In this document: positions 51,370 to 60,198 of the stretch, in pieces | Position numbering within the stretch: position 1 is the first letter of the stretch | How the letters are laid out: each line of letters begins with the position of its first letter | Notes under the pieces: generated by a model | What the model was told of the DNA's origin: nothing | Databases searched by the model: none | Seen by the model: only the letters and a program-made list of their open reading frames with translations | Position numbers and translations under genes: made by a program | From: a marine actinobacterium MedAcidi-G3 | Lineage (GTDB): Bacteria > Actinomycetota > Acidimicrobiia > Acidimicrobiales > Poriferisodalaceae | Assembly: GCA_000817105.1 (NCBI GenBank) | Contig: JUEP01000008.1 | Location: forward strand, 35,401-99,400 | Length of the DNA: 64,000 nt | Reading direction: 5' to 3'

Positions 51370-51993
51370 CTAGCTATCTGTAGTTATTGAACTTTTCGTG
51401 AATGTCGTAATCACCGAAGTAATGACCATAAAGAGCAACGACAGAATGATCCCGGCGAACATTGTTGGTGCGGGAATCATCGCTATAACAAAAGCAACAA
51501 CACCAATCCAGCCCAACCACTTCGGCAGCAACCCACTACTTAGGGCTGCAAGCCCAATCGTTAATACGAGGGTTGCCATGCCTGCGTGCATTGGCCAGAA
51601 GAAAGCGTCCCATATGGCGTGCATGGTTTTCATTGATTCGGGGGACATGTTCTCTGCTTGAATCGATAGTCCCGCTCTTAGGGTTGAGTCGACTGCCATA
51701 CCAGCGACAGCTATAAGAGTGGCACCGGCGACGAGCATGCCAAGTAGTTGTTGGCCAGTGTCTCGAACTCGTTGCGACATGCACATTCCGAACACCAGCA
51801 CGCAAAGTGCTCCGAGGATGGCGAGCCACGAACCGATAAAGACTCGGTCTTGGTTTTGGACGTAGAGGTCTGCGATTTCTTGCGCGCTTTCTTCGGTGGA
51901 TGCCCACCTGCCATGCACCGCGAAGGAGACCAGTACCAAAATGATGCCGGCGATGGCGCCGAGGGGTCCGTAGCGTTGAAGTTTCTGTTCCAC
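51370..51993 (-). CDS. Hypothetical polytopic membrane protein
   Basis: A 207-residue protein with about six membrane helices: near residues 11-27, 55-70, 85-102, then a polar loop, and three at 130-205. It has no catalytic motif I recognise; the pattern is loosely like DUF4386-type membrane proteins. The GTG at 51993 has ggaagag/gagaac upstream. It is convergent with tRNA-Arg and 65 bases downstream of the NrtR-like gene on the same strand. Confidence 0.62.
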   Translation of the reverse strand: MEQKLQRYGPLGAIAGIILVLVSFAVHGRWASTEESAQEIADLYVQNQDRVFIGSWLAILGALCVLVFGMCMSQRVRDTGQQLLGMLVAGATLIAVAGMAVDSTLRAGLSIQAENMSPESMKTMHAIWDAFFWPMHAGMATLVLTIGLAALSSGLLPKWLGWIGVVAFVIAMIPAPTMFAGIILSLLFMVITSVITTFTKSSITTDS

Positions 51994-52058
51994 CGAGTTC
52001 TCTTCCGTTTGGCCTATCTGAGAGAAGGTACCTGAGTTCTACTTAGGCCAAAGGCTTT

Positions 52059-52808
52059 TCAACCTGGATCGGTTTGATGATGTCTTGGTTCGGGTTGGAA
52101 TTGAAAGGGCGATGCAACTTGGACGAGGGCGGGAGAGTTGAAGCGTTGAGCTGGGCGTCCTCTGCCTTTTGGCTTTTGGCCCTGGTCTAGGGCCGCTGTT
52201 ATGAAGCCTGGTGTGGATTGGACTTTCCGATGGAAGTTCCCGGCAGCTATTTCGATACCAAATATCACTTCATAGACACGTTGCAGTTCGCTGATCGTGA
52301 ATGCAGATGCACAGAGCCTCGTGGCGAGGGAAGTTGAGTTCAATGATTGGCGGAGGGCTTCTAAAGCGTCGATTGCTATTTGAAGGTGATCGAACGCGAA
52401 TCGGAAGTCGCCAGCTTGCCACTCACTGATCGGGATCAGTTGAAGTCCAGAAGAGGCAGTGTCAATGTTTGAGTGGTGGGTGACCCCCCAGTACACGATG
52501 GCAATTGATCGATGTCGAGGGTCTCGTGTCGGTTCGCTGTAGACACCGAGTTGTTGTAGATCGTCGATTGCTAATGGAGCGAGCGGGGGAGTAGCTGCTC
52601 GTATCGCTGAGGCCGATAATTCTTCAGTTGGCGCTGGGGTAGTCCCTGGGAGTTCCCATTGGAAACGAAACGGTCCCTCGCTGCGCTCGGCTAGTAACAG
52701 CATGAGTTGGTTATTAGCGATTGAGAAAATCGCGCTATGGCAACTAATAACAGGTGGGCCTAAATTCCCTTGTTCTTCTGGGGTTTTCGGGAAGGAATCG
52801 GGCTCCAT
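52059..52808 (-). CDS. NrtR-like regulator: degenerate Nudix domain plus winged helix
   Basis: A 249-residue protein with a Nudix-type N-terminal domain (FSIANNQLMLLLAER, FQWELPG, then DPRHRSIAIVYWGV) and a C-terminal winged helix (FTISELQRVYEVIFGIEIAAGNFHRKV). This is the architecture of NrtR, an ADP-ribose-responsive repressor of NAD-synthesis genes. The Nudix box is degenerate: after PGTTPAP the catalytic R-E-x-x-E-E-x-G residues are missing, consistent with a sensor. No NAD genes are next to it, so the regulon is unknown. Upstream lies a long AT-rich palindromic stretch that may be its own operator. The C-tail is Gln/Pro/Arg-rich. Confidence 0.75.
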   Translation of the reverse strand: MEPDSFPKTPEEQGNLGPPVISCHSAIFSIANNQLMLLLAERSEGPFRFQWELPGTTPAPTEELSASAIRAATPPLAPLAIDDLQQLGVYSEPTRDPRHRSIAIVYWGVTHHSNIDTASSGLQLIPISEWQAGDFRFAFDHLQIAIDALEALRQSLNSTSLATRLCASAFTISELQRVYEVIFGIEIAAGNFHRKVQSTPGFITAALDQGQKPKGRGRPAQRFNSPALVQVASPFQFQPEPRHHQTDPG

Positions 52809-52829
52809 AATCCAAAAACGATACCATTA

Positions 52830-52920
52830 AATATCAAATAAATAATATATAAACATAATAATATTTATTAACTCAATAATATTATTAAGCAATAATATTT
52901 ATTAAATAAATAATTAATCA
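52830..52920. promoter_or_regulatory. Very AT-rich segment with repeated palindromic elements
   Basis: This stretch just upstream of the NrtR-like start has only about 8 G or C in 90 bases, against a near-balanced background. It holds a 14-mer AATAATATTTATTA twice (52857-52870 and 52891-52904) and a perfect 12-base palindrome AATAATATTATT (52875-52886) between them. The repeats are evenly spaced (17-18 bases from element to element), which suggests a multi-site operator or an UP-like/AT-hook binding site for the downstream gene. Confidence 0.55.
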
Positions 52921-52921
52921 A

Positions 52922-53452
52922 TCAAAGGGCGTTTCGTAACTTGTTATTTGGCGAATGATCACCAGACAACCAACGCTGAAGCTCGTTATGGGCATGTGAT
53001 CGCTGCCAGGCGTTAATGTCAGCCACATTTTCAGGATCTGCTGTGAATTCGACGGTTAACCCGTCCGGATCAGTCACGTACAGAGACACGCAGTAACCAT
53101 GATCAGTTGTTCTATGAGTCAACCCAGCCGAATCAAGCGAATTGCGAACTCGTTCCTGATCTTCCAATGTGCTTGAAAGCGCAACGTGGTTGAGCGAGCT
53201 GCGAGAATCAAGCTTCATCTCAGCTTGATCATCGAGATCCAAAAACTGGAAAAAAGCTAACGCTGAACCATCGACAAGTTCGAAAAACGTATGGCAATAG
53301 GTTCGTTCTTTGCCTCGGACGGTCTCTACCTCGCACCAGGTAGCTACAAGCGGAAAGCCCAAAAGATCTTCGTAAAAGACACGCGTCGCTTCTTGATCAT
53401 CAACCACATAAGCATGATGATGAAGCCGAAACGCCGGAATGTTCTCTTTCAT
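52922..53452 (-). CDS. VOC-family (extradiol dioxygenase/glyoxalase-like) protein
   Basis: A 176-residue VOC protein. It shows the paired beta-alpha-beta halves FRLHHHAYVVDDQEATRVFYEDLLGF and SLNHVALSSTLEDQERV, and ends in VTDPDGLTVEFTAD. The His (HHH), His (NHV) and Glu (VEF) line up with the metal ligands of this superfamily, so it may be an active dioxygenase, lyase or isomerase. The ATG at 53452 is chosen over 53491 since aggggg-taggggt precedes it. Diverges from the DUF6159-like gene. Substrate unknown. Confidence 0.75.
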   Translation of the reverse strand: MKENIPAFRLHHHAYVVDDQEATRVFYEDLLGFPLVATWCEVETVRGKERTYCHTFFELVDGSALAFFQFLDLDDQAEMKLDSRSSLNHVALSSTLEDQERVRNSLDSAGLTHRTTDHGYCVSLYVTDPDGLTVEFTADPENVADINAWQRSHAHNELQRWLSGDHSPNNKLRNAL

Positions 53453-53556
53453 CACCCCTACCCCCTGAAGTGACCACAGTGTCCAAGCCATAGTGGCTGT
53501 TGCGGTCTACACAACCTAGTCTTGACTACCGCTGGCTTGTAACCGAGAGGAATGTC

Positions 53557-54366
53557 GTGTTTAAACGGACATGGGGTTTAGCAAAATCGTCAATGACGGT
53601 CATCCGACTGGACCGAGAACTACTCGTACTTCCGGTCCTGAACGCATTAGCAGTGATTATTTATGGCTTGATTCTTTGGCTAGTCGCTTCAGGTTTAGGA
53701 GCAGACCTCTCCGGCAACTCTGATAGCGGTGGTGGAGGACTCATCGCGATAGGCCTTCTTGGTCTAATAGGGATGAATATCATCAACACATTCTTTAAAG
53801 GCGCCCTCGTAGCCGGAGCTCACGAACGATTCACGGGTGGCGACCCGACCATCGGCTCATCGATCTCTGGTGCTTCAGCTCGGCTCCACAGACTCATTCC
53901 TTGGGCCTTAATGGCGACAACAGTAGGCATCATCATGTCCATCGTCGAACGACAGGGTGGCCAAATTGGGCGCATAGCTCGAGGCTTGTTCGACATGGCC
54001 TGGGGCGTCATCACGTTCCTGATAGTTCCTGTAGTCATGTTCGACGATCTCGGGCCAATAGCGGGACTTAAAAGATCTGGGCAGCTTTTGCGAACATCTT
54101 GGGGTGAAAATGTGACGGCTCAAGTTGGGTTCGGATTACTCACAGTCGTTATGGCCATACCCGGCATTATCCTGATCGGATTAGGGTCATCAACCGGTAT
54201 TTGGGCGTTGATGGTTCTTGGAGTGTTGGCGATCATGTTCGCTGCCGTCGTTGCTGCAGCACTGAACGGAATCTTCCAAACAGCTCTCTACCTCTACGTC
54301 ACAACCGGTACGACCCCAGCCGGATTTGGTGAACAACAATTGGACGCATCGTTCAATCAGAAATAA
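53557..54366 (+). CDS. DUF6159-like polytopic membrane protein
   Basis: A 269-residue protein with about six membrane segments. The start MFKRTWGLAKSSMTVIRLDREL, with a basic amphipathic helix before the first membrane span, and the later FFKGALVAGAHERFTGGDPT loop match the family of uncharacterised glycerophosphoryl-like membrane proteins named DUF6159 (from memory). The GTG at 53557 is chosen because gagagg lies 8 bases before it and the fold starts there; the ORF runs back to 53500. Function unknown. Confidence 0.62.
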   Translation: MFKRTWGLAKSSMTVIRLDRELLVLPVLNALAVIIYGLILWLVASGLGADLSGNSDSGGGGLIAIGLLGLIGMNIINTFFKGALVAGAHERFTGGDPTIGSSISGASARLHRLIPWALMATTVGIIMSIVERQGGQIGRIARGLFDMAWGVITFLIVPVVMFDDLGPIAGLKRSGQLLRTSWGENVTAQVGFGLLTVVMAIPGIILIGLGSSTGIWALMVLGVLAIMFAAVVAAALNGIFQTALYLYVTTGTTPAGFGEQQLDASFNQK

Positions 54367-54369
54367 GCG

Positions 54370-56802
54370 TCAACCAAGAACTTCAGCAATCGCGAGATCA
54401 GCGATCCTATCTGCGTCATATCCGAGTTCTTCAGTCAAAATTTCCCAATTGTGTTCCCCCCAGGTCGGCCCTCCGTAGGTAACGACAGCTGGAGTACGCG
54501 ACATCACGAACCGAGAATTCTCGATCGTTGTTGTGCCCTGAGTTGGATGGCCTACTTCAATGAAATGGTTTCGGTGTTTCAGTTGCGGGTCGACGAGAGT
54601 GTGACGGCTGTTTTGAACCTGGTGAGCGGGAATCCCAGCCGCGACACAATGTTCCATGACTTCGCTATTTGGCCGCGAAGAGGTCCAGCCACTAATTAAC
54701 TCTTCAAGTTCGTCTTGATGGCTTCGTCTCTCTTCAACGGCCAGGTCTTTCACGCCGGAACTGCCCATCAGATCACATAATGCTTGCCATTGATTGTCAT
54801 CGCAGACAGCGATCGCTACCCATTCGTCATCGCCAGCCGATGGGAATACTCCATGGGGAGCGAACACGTCATCTCTGTTTCCACGTCGCTCCCACATACG
54901 TTCGTTTACTGACCAATCAAGGAGCAATGGAGCGAGTTGCTGCATTGATGCTTCTCCTTGACTGAAATCAAGATATTGACCTTGTCCAGTTGACCGGTGA
55001 TGCTCGACAGCTGCCATGACACATGCCACCAAGTAACGGCTTGATATGTAGTCCGTGTACGCCCCAAATGGCCCCGATGGTCCACGGTCAGGCCAACCGG
55101 TAGGTTCGAAGAACCCCGAAATAGCAGCGGCCATCGTTCCGTAGCCAGCTAGCTCTGTGTAAGGGCCTGTTTGTCCCATGATGCAGCTCGACGCCATCAC
55201 CAGATCAGGTTTGATTTTGCGTAATGACTCGTAGCCGAGACCGAAGCCGCGCATACCTTTTGGTGAGAAAGATTCAAGTACCACATCAGCCCATTGCACA
55301 AGATCGTGAACGACCTCAATCGCTTCGGGTTTATTCAGATCAAGCGAGAGTCCGCGTTTGTTCGCGTTCATATTGCTGTAGAGCGCTGAGTTATCTGGCA
55401 GCCCTTCATCATCATGAAATGGGAACAAGGTTCTCGCCGTATCCATTCGAGCTTCGGAATCAACTCGAACTATGTTCGCCCCGTAATCGGCTAGAACACG
55501 ACTCCCCGCGGGACCAGCCATAACCCACATGAAATCGAGCACCTTTAAACCTTCAAGGGCCTTCCCCTGACGATCTGGGATTGCTGGAATCGAAACGCTT
55601 GGCTTTCTTGGCGGTTCGGAAAGAACTTGTGTCGTGTGTTCACCAACTGATGGTGGGGCCGGCAACGGAACTTGTGGTGTCTCCGAGAAAATGGCCATCC
55701 TGCCGGGGAATTTGACTTCCTGGCCCTCAACTACCAAGTCCTCCCAAAGGTCGCGTGCCTGGAGATGGGGGTTGTTGTACACATCTTCAGCAGTTGTGAC
55801 TGGAGCTATAAGCAGCCGCTTTGCGAAAGCGGCGTCGAATAACTCTTGTTTCGTTTTAGTCATGCAAAAGTCAGTCACGCATTGCTTGACTCTGTCGTAC
55901 TCTTCGACCGGCTCGCTGCCAGAAAACAGTAAGTCGGCGTAGTTCAACCAGTCTTTGTTCAGAGTCTCCTCATCGCAAAAACCTTCTTCATGAATCCATT
56001 CCATGAGTCGCCGGGTGTACGGACCTAACGCTGTTCCAAACAGAACTGTTACTGATACATGACCGTCAGCGCATGGCCACATCAGTTGTATATAGATTCC
56101 TGCGACGGTAACCCCGCCAGCTTCTCGATTCGATTCCGGTGCGTTAATGGCTAGGGCGACCATGTAGGTCTGGCTGGCCTGCAATGTCGAAGCTTGAGCT
56201 GAAAGATCAATATGTTGACCTAACCCTGAATTGTTTTCTCTTTCATACAATGCGATCAACGCAGCACTTGAACACTCGGCGGCTGCGTGAGCGTATGCCT
56301 GGGGTAGAGGAATTCGAAGCGGAGAACGGTCGGAGTCTCCGGTTAATACCATCTGCCCGCCCGACGCCATGATCGTCAGATCAGTTGCTGGCCACTTGGC
56401 TTTGGGGCCGGTGCCACCGAACGCAGAGATAGATAAATGGATCAGCGCCGGATTTCTCTCAGCCATCACGCCATAACCGAGTCCCAACTCATCTAACACT
56501 TCGGGTCCAAAGGCTTCGATAACAATGTCTGCGCCGTCGGTTAAACGAAGCAACTCGTCGCGTCCTTCAGATGTTTCAAGGTCAAGGACGACTGATTTCT
56601 TGCCTCGGTTATATGACCAATGCCACAGCGAAGTATTGGGTGATACGACGTCTCCTGCGAATGGTCCAACCTGCCGCGAATGAGAACCGCCGGGCGGTTC
56701 GACCGTAATCACTTCGGCACCCAACGAGGCCAACACGCTTCCAGCAAGTTGGCCGCGTTCGTCCGCTAACTCAATTACCCGATAATCCCCAAGCATGGTC
56801 AT
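54370..56802 (-). CDS. Fused double CaiB/BaiF family III CoA transferase
   Basis: An 810-residue protein made of two complete family III CoA transferase domains (about residues 1-395 and 415-810) joined by a Pro-rich linker. The C-terminal copy has the catalytic Asp, D584 in AYTDY. In the N-terminal copy the equivalent position is Tyr170 in QAYAH, with no Asp or Glu nearby, so that half is probably not catalytic. Normal family members are separate 390-410-residue chains that interlock as dimers; here a pseudo-homodimer from one chain is likely. Acts on a carboxylic acid/CoA-ester pair of unknown identity. Convergent with DUF6159-like gene. Confidence 0.85.
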   Translation of the reverse strand: MTMLGDYRVIELADERGQLAGSVLASLGAEVITVEPPGGSHSRQVGPFAGDVVSPNTSLWHWSYNRGKKSVVLDLETSEGRDELLRLTDGADIVIEAFGPEVLDELGLGYGVMAERNPALIHLSISAFGGTGPKAKWPATDLTIMASGGQMVLTGDSDRSPLRIPLPQAYAHAAAECSSAALIALYERENNSGLGQHIDLSAQASTLQASQTYMVALAINAPESNREAGGVTVAGIYIQLMWPCADGHVSVTVLFGTALGPYTRRLMEWIHEEGFCDEETLNKDWLNYADLLFSGSEPVEEYDRVKQCVTDFCMTKTKQELFDAAFAKRLLIAPVTTAEDVYNNPHLQARDLWEDLVVEGQEVKFPGRMAIFSETPQVPLPAPPSVGEHTTQVLSEPPRKPSVSIPAIPDRQGKALEGLKVLDFMWVMAGPAGSRVLADYGANIVRVDSEARMDTARTLFPFHDDEGLPDNSALYSNMNANKRGLSLDLNKPEAIEVVHDLVQWADVVLESFSPKGMRGFGLGYESLRKIKPDLVMASSCIMGQTGPYTELAGYGTMAAAISGFFEPTGWPDRGPSGPFGAYTDYISSRYLVACVMAAVEHHRSTGQGQYLDFSQGEASMQQLAPLLLDWSVNERMWERRGNRDDVFAPHGVFPSAGDDEWVAIAVCDDNQWQALCDLMGSSGVKDLAVEERRSHQDELEELISGWTSSRPNSEVMEHCVAAGIPAHQVQNSRHTLVDPQLKHRNHFIEVGHPTQGTTTIENSRFVMSRTPAVVTYGGPTWGEHNWEILTEELGYDADRIADLAIAEVLG

Positions 56803-56888
56803 AGATTTACGCGCCCCCGCTGCGGTGTAAAGACCTAGAGAAGTATTCCTCGCGAATAGCTACACAATCCAATCAAATAGCTCACATC

Positions 56889-57947
56889 TCACATTCGCTG
56901 GATCACCTCAGACGCAAACCTCGAATAAATTTCGTACTGCTGATCAACCGGGGGAATAAAATTAATCCCGTCGAGACCTTGTCGTTCTAGTTCTGTCAGT
57001 TGTTCGACGATGTCTCCGGGTTGTCCAACAATTGCGCATTCACGAATCAGTTCAGGAGTTACGAACCGAGCTTCTTCCTCGTCTAGGTGACCGTAATGAG
57101 AAGAATGAATGTCAGAAATAGATCTGTTGGCGTCGCGTTCTCGACGGAACGCTACGTATTGGTCCCAAATTGATTCAACAAATTTAGGTGGCTCAGCTTC
57201 GGCTTCGAGAAAACGATCGTAGAGATAATGAACGTTGACCATCACTGATGATCCGACTTCTTCTAACACCCGAGGCGATGACAACGTCTCATCAGAATTC
57301 AACATCAACATGTTGACCAGAGCTGTTGTTTCGAATCCATCAAGATTTCGTCCCGCTTGATGGGCTCCCCGCTCGACGTTTGTGAGAGCGTCAGGGATAC
57401 TTCCGCCTCGTGGAATGCCGGTAATCAAACCATCGCCTAGCTCGCCGGCAAGGCTTTGTGAACGTGGTCCGAAGCCTCCGACATGGATCGGAATAGGATT
57501 TTCTATATCGATGTAATCAAGTTCGAGGCTCTGAAAATTCACTGGGTGTGTGCGGCCGTTAGCTGTGTAATCAACCGTCTCACCATTTAGCAGAGCTCGA
57601 ATCACCCTGAGATCTTCGGCGTAGTCAGCGACCTTCATGGGTAGCTGACCCATGTTCCTCATAGCAGTATTGCCGGTGCCCACACCCAGAAATGTTCGGC
57701 CTGGGGCCATACGATTGATAGTCGCAATCGCGTTAGCAGTAACTGGAGCGACCCGTAAACCAGGAATAGCTACACCTGAGCCGACACGTATTCGCTGAGT
57801 TCGTTCAGCGACCAGTGCCATCATCACCCAAAGATTTGAACGCAACAGCGGACTGTCCCACACCCAACAAAAGTCATAACCCGAACGTTCGGCCTCAACC
57901 GCTAAATCAATTTCATCGAACCGGCTGACTGTTACCCCAAATTTCAT
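56889..57947 (-). CDS. LLM-class F420-dependent oxidoreductase (methylene-H4MPT reductase-like)
   Basis: A 352-residue luciferase-like fold protein. The first strand MKFGVTVSRFDEID, the CWVWDSPL segment near 27-34, RVGSGVAIPGLRVAP, TFLGVGTGNTA and the IPIHVGGFGPRS segment match the methylenetetrahydromethanopterin-reductase-like subgroup. No carbon-pathway genes accompany it, so its substrate is unknown. It lies 86 bases upstream of the fused CoA transferase and 11 bases after the Ddn-like gene on the same strand; the three may be one operon. Confidence 0.82.
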   Translation of the reverse strand: MKFGVTVSRFDEIDLAVEAERSGYDFCWVWDSPLLRSNLWVMMALVAERTQRIRVGSGVAIPGLRVAPVTANAIATINRMAPGRTFLGVGTGNTAMRNMGQLPMKVADYAEDLRVIRALLNGETVDYTANGRTHPVNFQSLELDYIDIENPIPIHVGGFGPRSQSLAGELGDGLITGIPRGGSIPDALTNVERGAHQAGRNLDGFETTALVNMLMLNSDETLSSPRVLEEVGSSVMVNVHYLYDRFLEAEAEPPKFVESIWDQYVAFRRERDANRSISDIHSSHYGHLDEEEARFVTPELIRECAIVGQPGDIVEQLTELERQGLDGINFIPPVDQQYEIYSRFASEVIQRM

Positions 57948-57958
57948 AGAGAAAATTT

Positions 57959-58384
57959 CTATTCGATGACTCGTACGAGACGAAATACTGGGATTACCCG
58001 TGGGGTTGCTTTCTCTTCGTATTCATTGAACACCGGAAGTTCGGCGGCTTGCGCGGCATACAAACGCTCCCGTTCAGCGCCCTCAGTTAGCACTGCAGTT
58101 GCTTCATATTGTTCAGACCCGACTTCTAAAAGAACATCTGGATTAGCGATCAAGTTGTGATACCAGCTTGGGTGCGAAGGCCGCCCAGCAGCTGAGGCAA
58201 TCACAACAACGTCATCTCCGTCTGTTGTGTAGGCCAATGGGGAACAAAGTTCACGGCCAGACTTCGCGCCGACCATTGTCACCAACGCCATAGGAACTTG
58301 ATCGAAAGGAGGCCCGCATTTGCCGTCGTTGGCCCTGAATTCGTCAATGACCCTTGCATTCATAGCTAGTAGTTCAGCTGTCAT
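57959..58384 (-). CDS. Deazaflavin (F420)-dependent nitroreductase, Ddn family
   Basis: A 141-residue split-barrel protein of the Ddn/FDOR-A group. The F420-binding pattern is visible: VTMVGAKSGRELCSPLAY, then DDVVVIASAAGRPSHPSWYHNLIANP near residues 55-80. Ddn reduces nitroimidazoles, and its natural role is menaquinone or F420-linked redox. The partner LLM gene starts 11 bases later on the same strand. This protein is good evidence that the host makes F420. Confidence 0.86.
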   Translation of the reverse strand: MTAELLAMNARVIDEFRANDGKCGPPFDQVPMALVTMVGAKSGRELCSPLAYTTDGDDVVVIASAAGRPSHPSWYHNLIANPDVLLEVGSEQYEATAVLTEGAERERLYAAQAAELPVFNEYEEKATPRVIPVFRLVRVIE

Positions 58385-58462
58385 GTCATCCCCTTTGTCC
58401 GAGCTAAAGCTACCTCTCGTGAATGGCCTGCTCGATGATTACACGTTTTGCTCCTTCAGGTT

Positions 58463-59272
58463 TCATCGCGCAGTCTGAAGATCTTGGGTAGTGACGTCAA
58501 TCGGGTCATGACTTGCTACGACATCCACAACACTGGGGTTCGCTCCCAAAAGATTCAGTACGTGATTCACCGTCGCGTCGCTTTCAATATGAGTTATCGC
58601 AGCGTCGCTGTCTATAACAGCGGTGTAGGGATAGCGGTCCCGAACCCACGCAATGAGATCTTGAGGCAGCGTTCTGCCGTAACGCCACAGACAAAAAACG
58701 TTTACTTCGAACACCAACAACGGACAATCGCGTAGGAGTGTGTTGCTAGCTCCTTGCAATACTCCGAGTTCGCCGCCTTCGACATCAATTTTGATGAAAT
58801 CCACACGGTCGAGCTCCAAGGCACTGACTGCTTCATCAACAGTGGTCACTGAAACGTCGACGCCACCAAGTTCCTCCGACAAAAAGCCCCAGCCACTGCC
58901 GTTTCCATCTTCGTGGAATCGCATGTTTCCTGATTGAGCTCCTACTCCGCTTTCCTGAAGAGAAACTGTCGCCCCGACGCTGCGACGAATTGTTTCACGC
59001 AACGAACGATGAACCGAAGGAGCAGCTTCGAACGCAACGACATGACCATCGGGGAACCGCTGCGCCAGTGCCGCTGTCACTGCACCAATGGAAGCACCAA
59101 TGTCGAGGATGACCGGGCTATCTCTGAGCAGTAGGTCAGCTACCCGAACAGCAGGCTGAAAAATTTTTCCTTCCTCGACACACTGCTGAAAATAGAGGTC
59201 GTCGGCTTCACCTGCAATCTCGACATCGATACCCGAAACCCTAAGTTGGCCGACCTGAAGATCATTTGTCAC
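58463..59272 (-). CDS. FkbM-family methyltransferase
   Basis: A 269-residue SAM-dependent methyltransferase of the FkbM group. The SAM loop LDIGASIGAV is at about residues 56-65, the acidic residue of motif II in FEAAP follows, and KIDVEGGELGVL is the family hallmark. Members mostly O-methylate sugars or polyketides. The neighbours give no acceptor. Start ATG at 59272 diverges from the EamA transporter at 59333. Confidence 0.82.
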   Translation of the reverse strand: MTNDLQVGQLRVSGIDVEIAGEADDLYFQQCVEEGKIFQPAVRVADLLLRDSPVILDIGASIGAVTAALAQRFPDGHVVAFEAAPSVHRSLRETIRRSVGATVSLQESGVGAQSGNMRFHEDGNGSGWGFLSEELGGVDVSVTTVDEAVSALELDRVDFIKIDVEGGELGVLQGASNTLLRDCPLLVFEVNVFCLWRYGRTLPQDLIAWVRDRYPYTAVIDSDAAITHIESDATVNHVLNLLGANPSVVDVVASHDPIDVTTQDLQTAR

Positions 59273-59332
59273 TGCGCTGACATTAGCTAACGCCGGTAGC
59301 GTTGACGCTTCGGTGCACCAACGGAGGTCGCT

Positions 59333-60160
59333 ATGCCGATCTTCCTAGGGTTGGTAGGTTCCCTAGTAATTGGCACCTCAGATTTCTTTGCCAGGTATGT
59401 CGCTCGCCGAAATCATGCCGCGACGACCGCAGCAACAGGACTGATATTTGCTACGTCAGCTGCCTTGCTCGTAGCAAGTTTTGGGCCGGGAACATTTTTG
59501 GCAACTGACTACGTTTTCGGTTGTGCATCAGGTGTTGCCAGTGGGTGTGCGCTTGGGCTTTTATATCGAGGTTTAGCTGTCTCTTCTGTTGCGGTCGTTT
59601 CGCCAATAGTCGCAGTACTACTCGGGGCAATCCCAATGTTTTGGGAAGTTGTCACCGGGACATCGCTTACTGCAGGTGTTCTTAGTGGTGTTGCGGTCGC
59701 ACTATTTGGACTGCTCGTCACCACTTTCGATCCGGCGTTAGGTGATCGTGTCAAACAAGGAGTCATCCTTGGTTGTGCCTCAGGTCTTTGCTTCGGTACC
59801 GGTCTTGTGTTCATGGCCCAAACCAGTGCTGAAGGCGGGCTATGGCCAGTAGTGGGACAACGATTAACAGCCTTTATTATTCTCATCGGTTTCTGCGTCG
59901 CTCGAGGTTTACCCCGACTGGTTCGAGGGCAGGCACTCCGCTTTTCAGCTGCTGCCGGCATTCTTGGATCCATCGGTGTGCTGTGTTACACCGCAGGCTT
60001 TCAACGCGGTTCAGTAACAGCAGTCGCTGTAGCTGCCTCGGTGTTCCCAATACCTACTGCAATACTTGCAGCCACATTCGACAACGACTCACTTCGATGG
60101 TGGCAAATTGTTGGTATTGGCCTTGTAATAACGGGAATCGGATTGATTGCCCGTGGATAA
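59333..60160 (+). CDS. EamA/DMT-family transporter
   Basis: A 275-residue protein with about ten membrane helices in two EamA repeats (IVAVLLGAIPMFWEVVTG and ASVFPIPTAILAATFDNDS are at corresponding points of the two halves). Family members export amino acids, nucleosides or other metabolites. The EamA half-motif GLLYRGLAVSSVAVVSPI is clear. Start ATG at 59333; an out-of-frame ORF in the same region is rejected. It reads toward the oxoprolinase-like gene, which begins 38 bases later. Confidence 0.8.
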   Translation: MPIFLGLVGSLVIGTSDFFARYVARRNHAATTAATGLIFATSAALLVASFGPGTFLATDYVFGCASGVASGCALGLLYRGLAVSSVAVVSPIVAVLLGAIPMFWEVVTGTSLTAGVLSGVAVALFGLLVTTFDPALGDRVKQGVILGCASGLCFGTGLVFMAQTSAEGGLWPVVGQRLTAFIILIGFCVARGLPRLVRGQALRFSAAAGILGSIGVLCYTAGFQRGSVTAVAVAASVFPIPTAILAATFDNDSLRWWQIVGIGLVITGIGLIARG

Positions 60161-60198
60161 AATCAGATTAATAAGAACGTACGGTTCCGGATTAGAAC

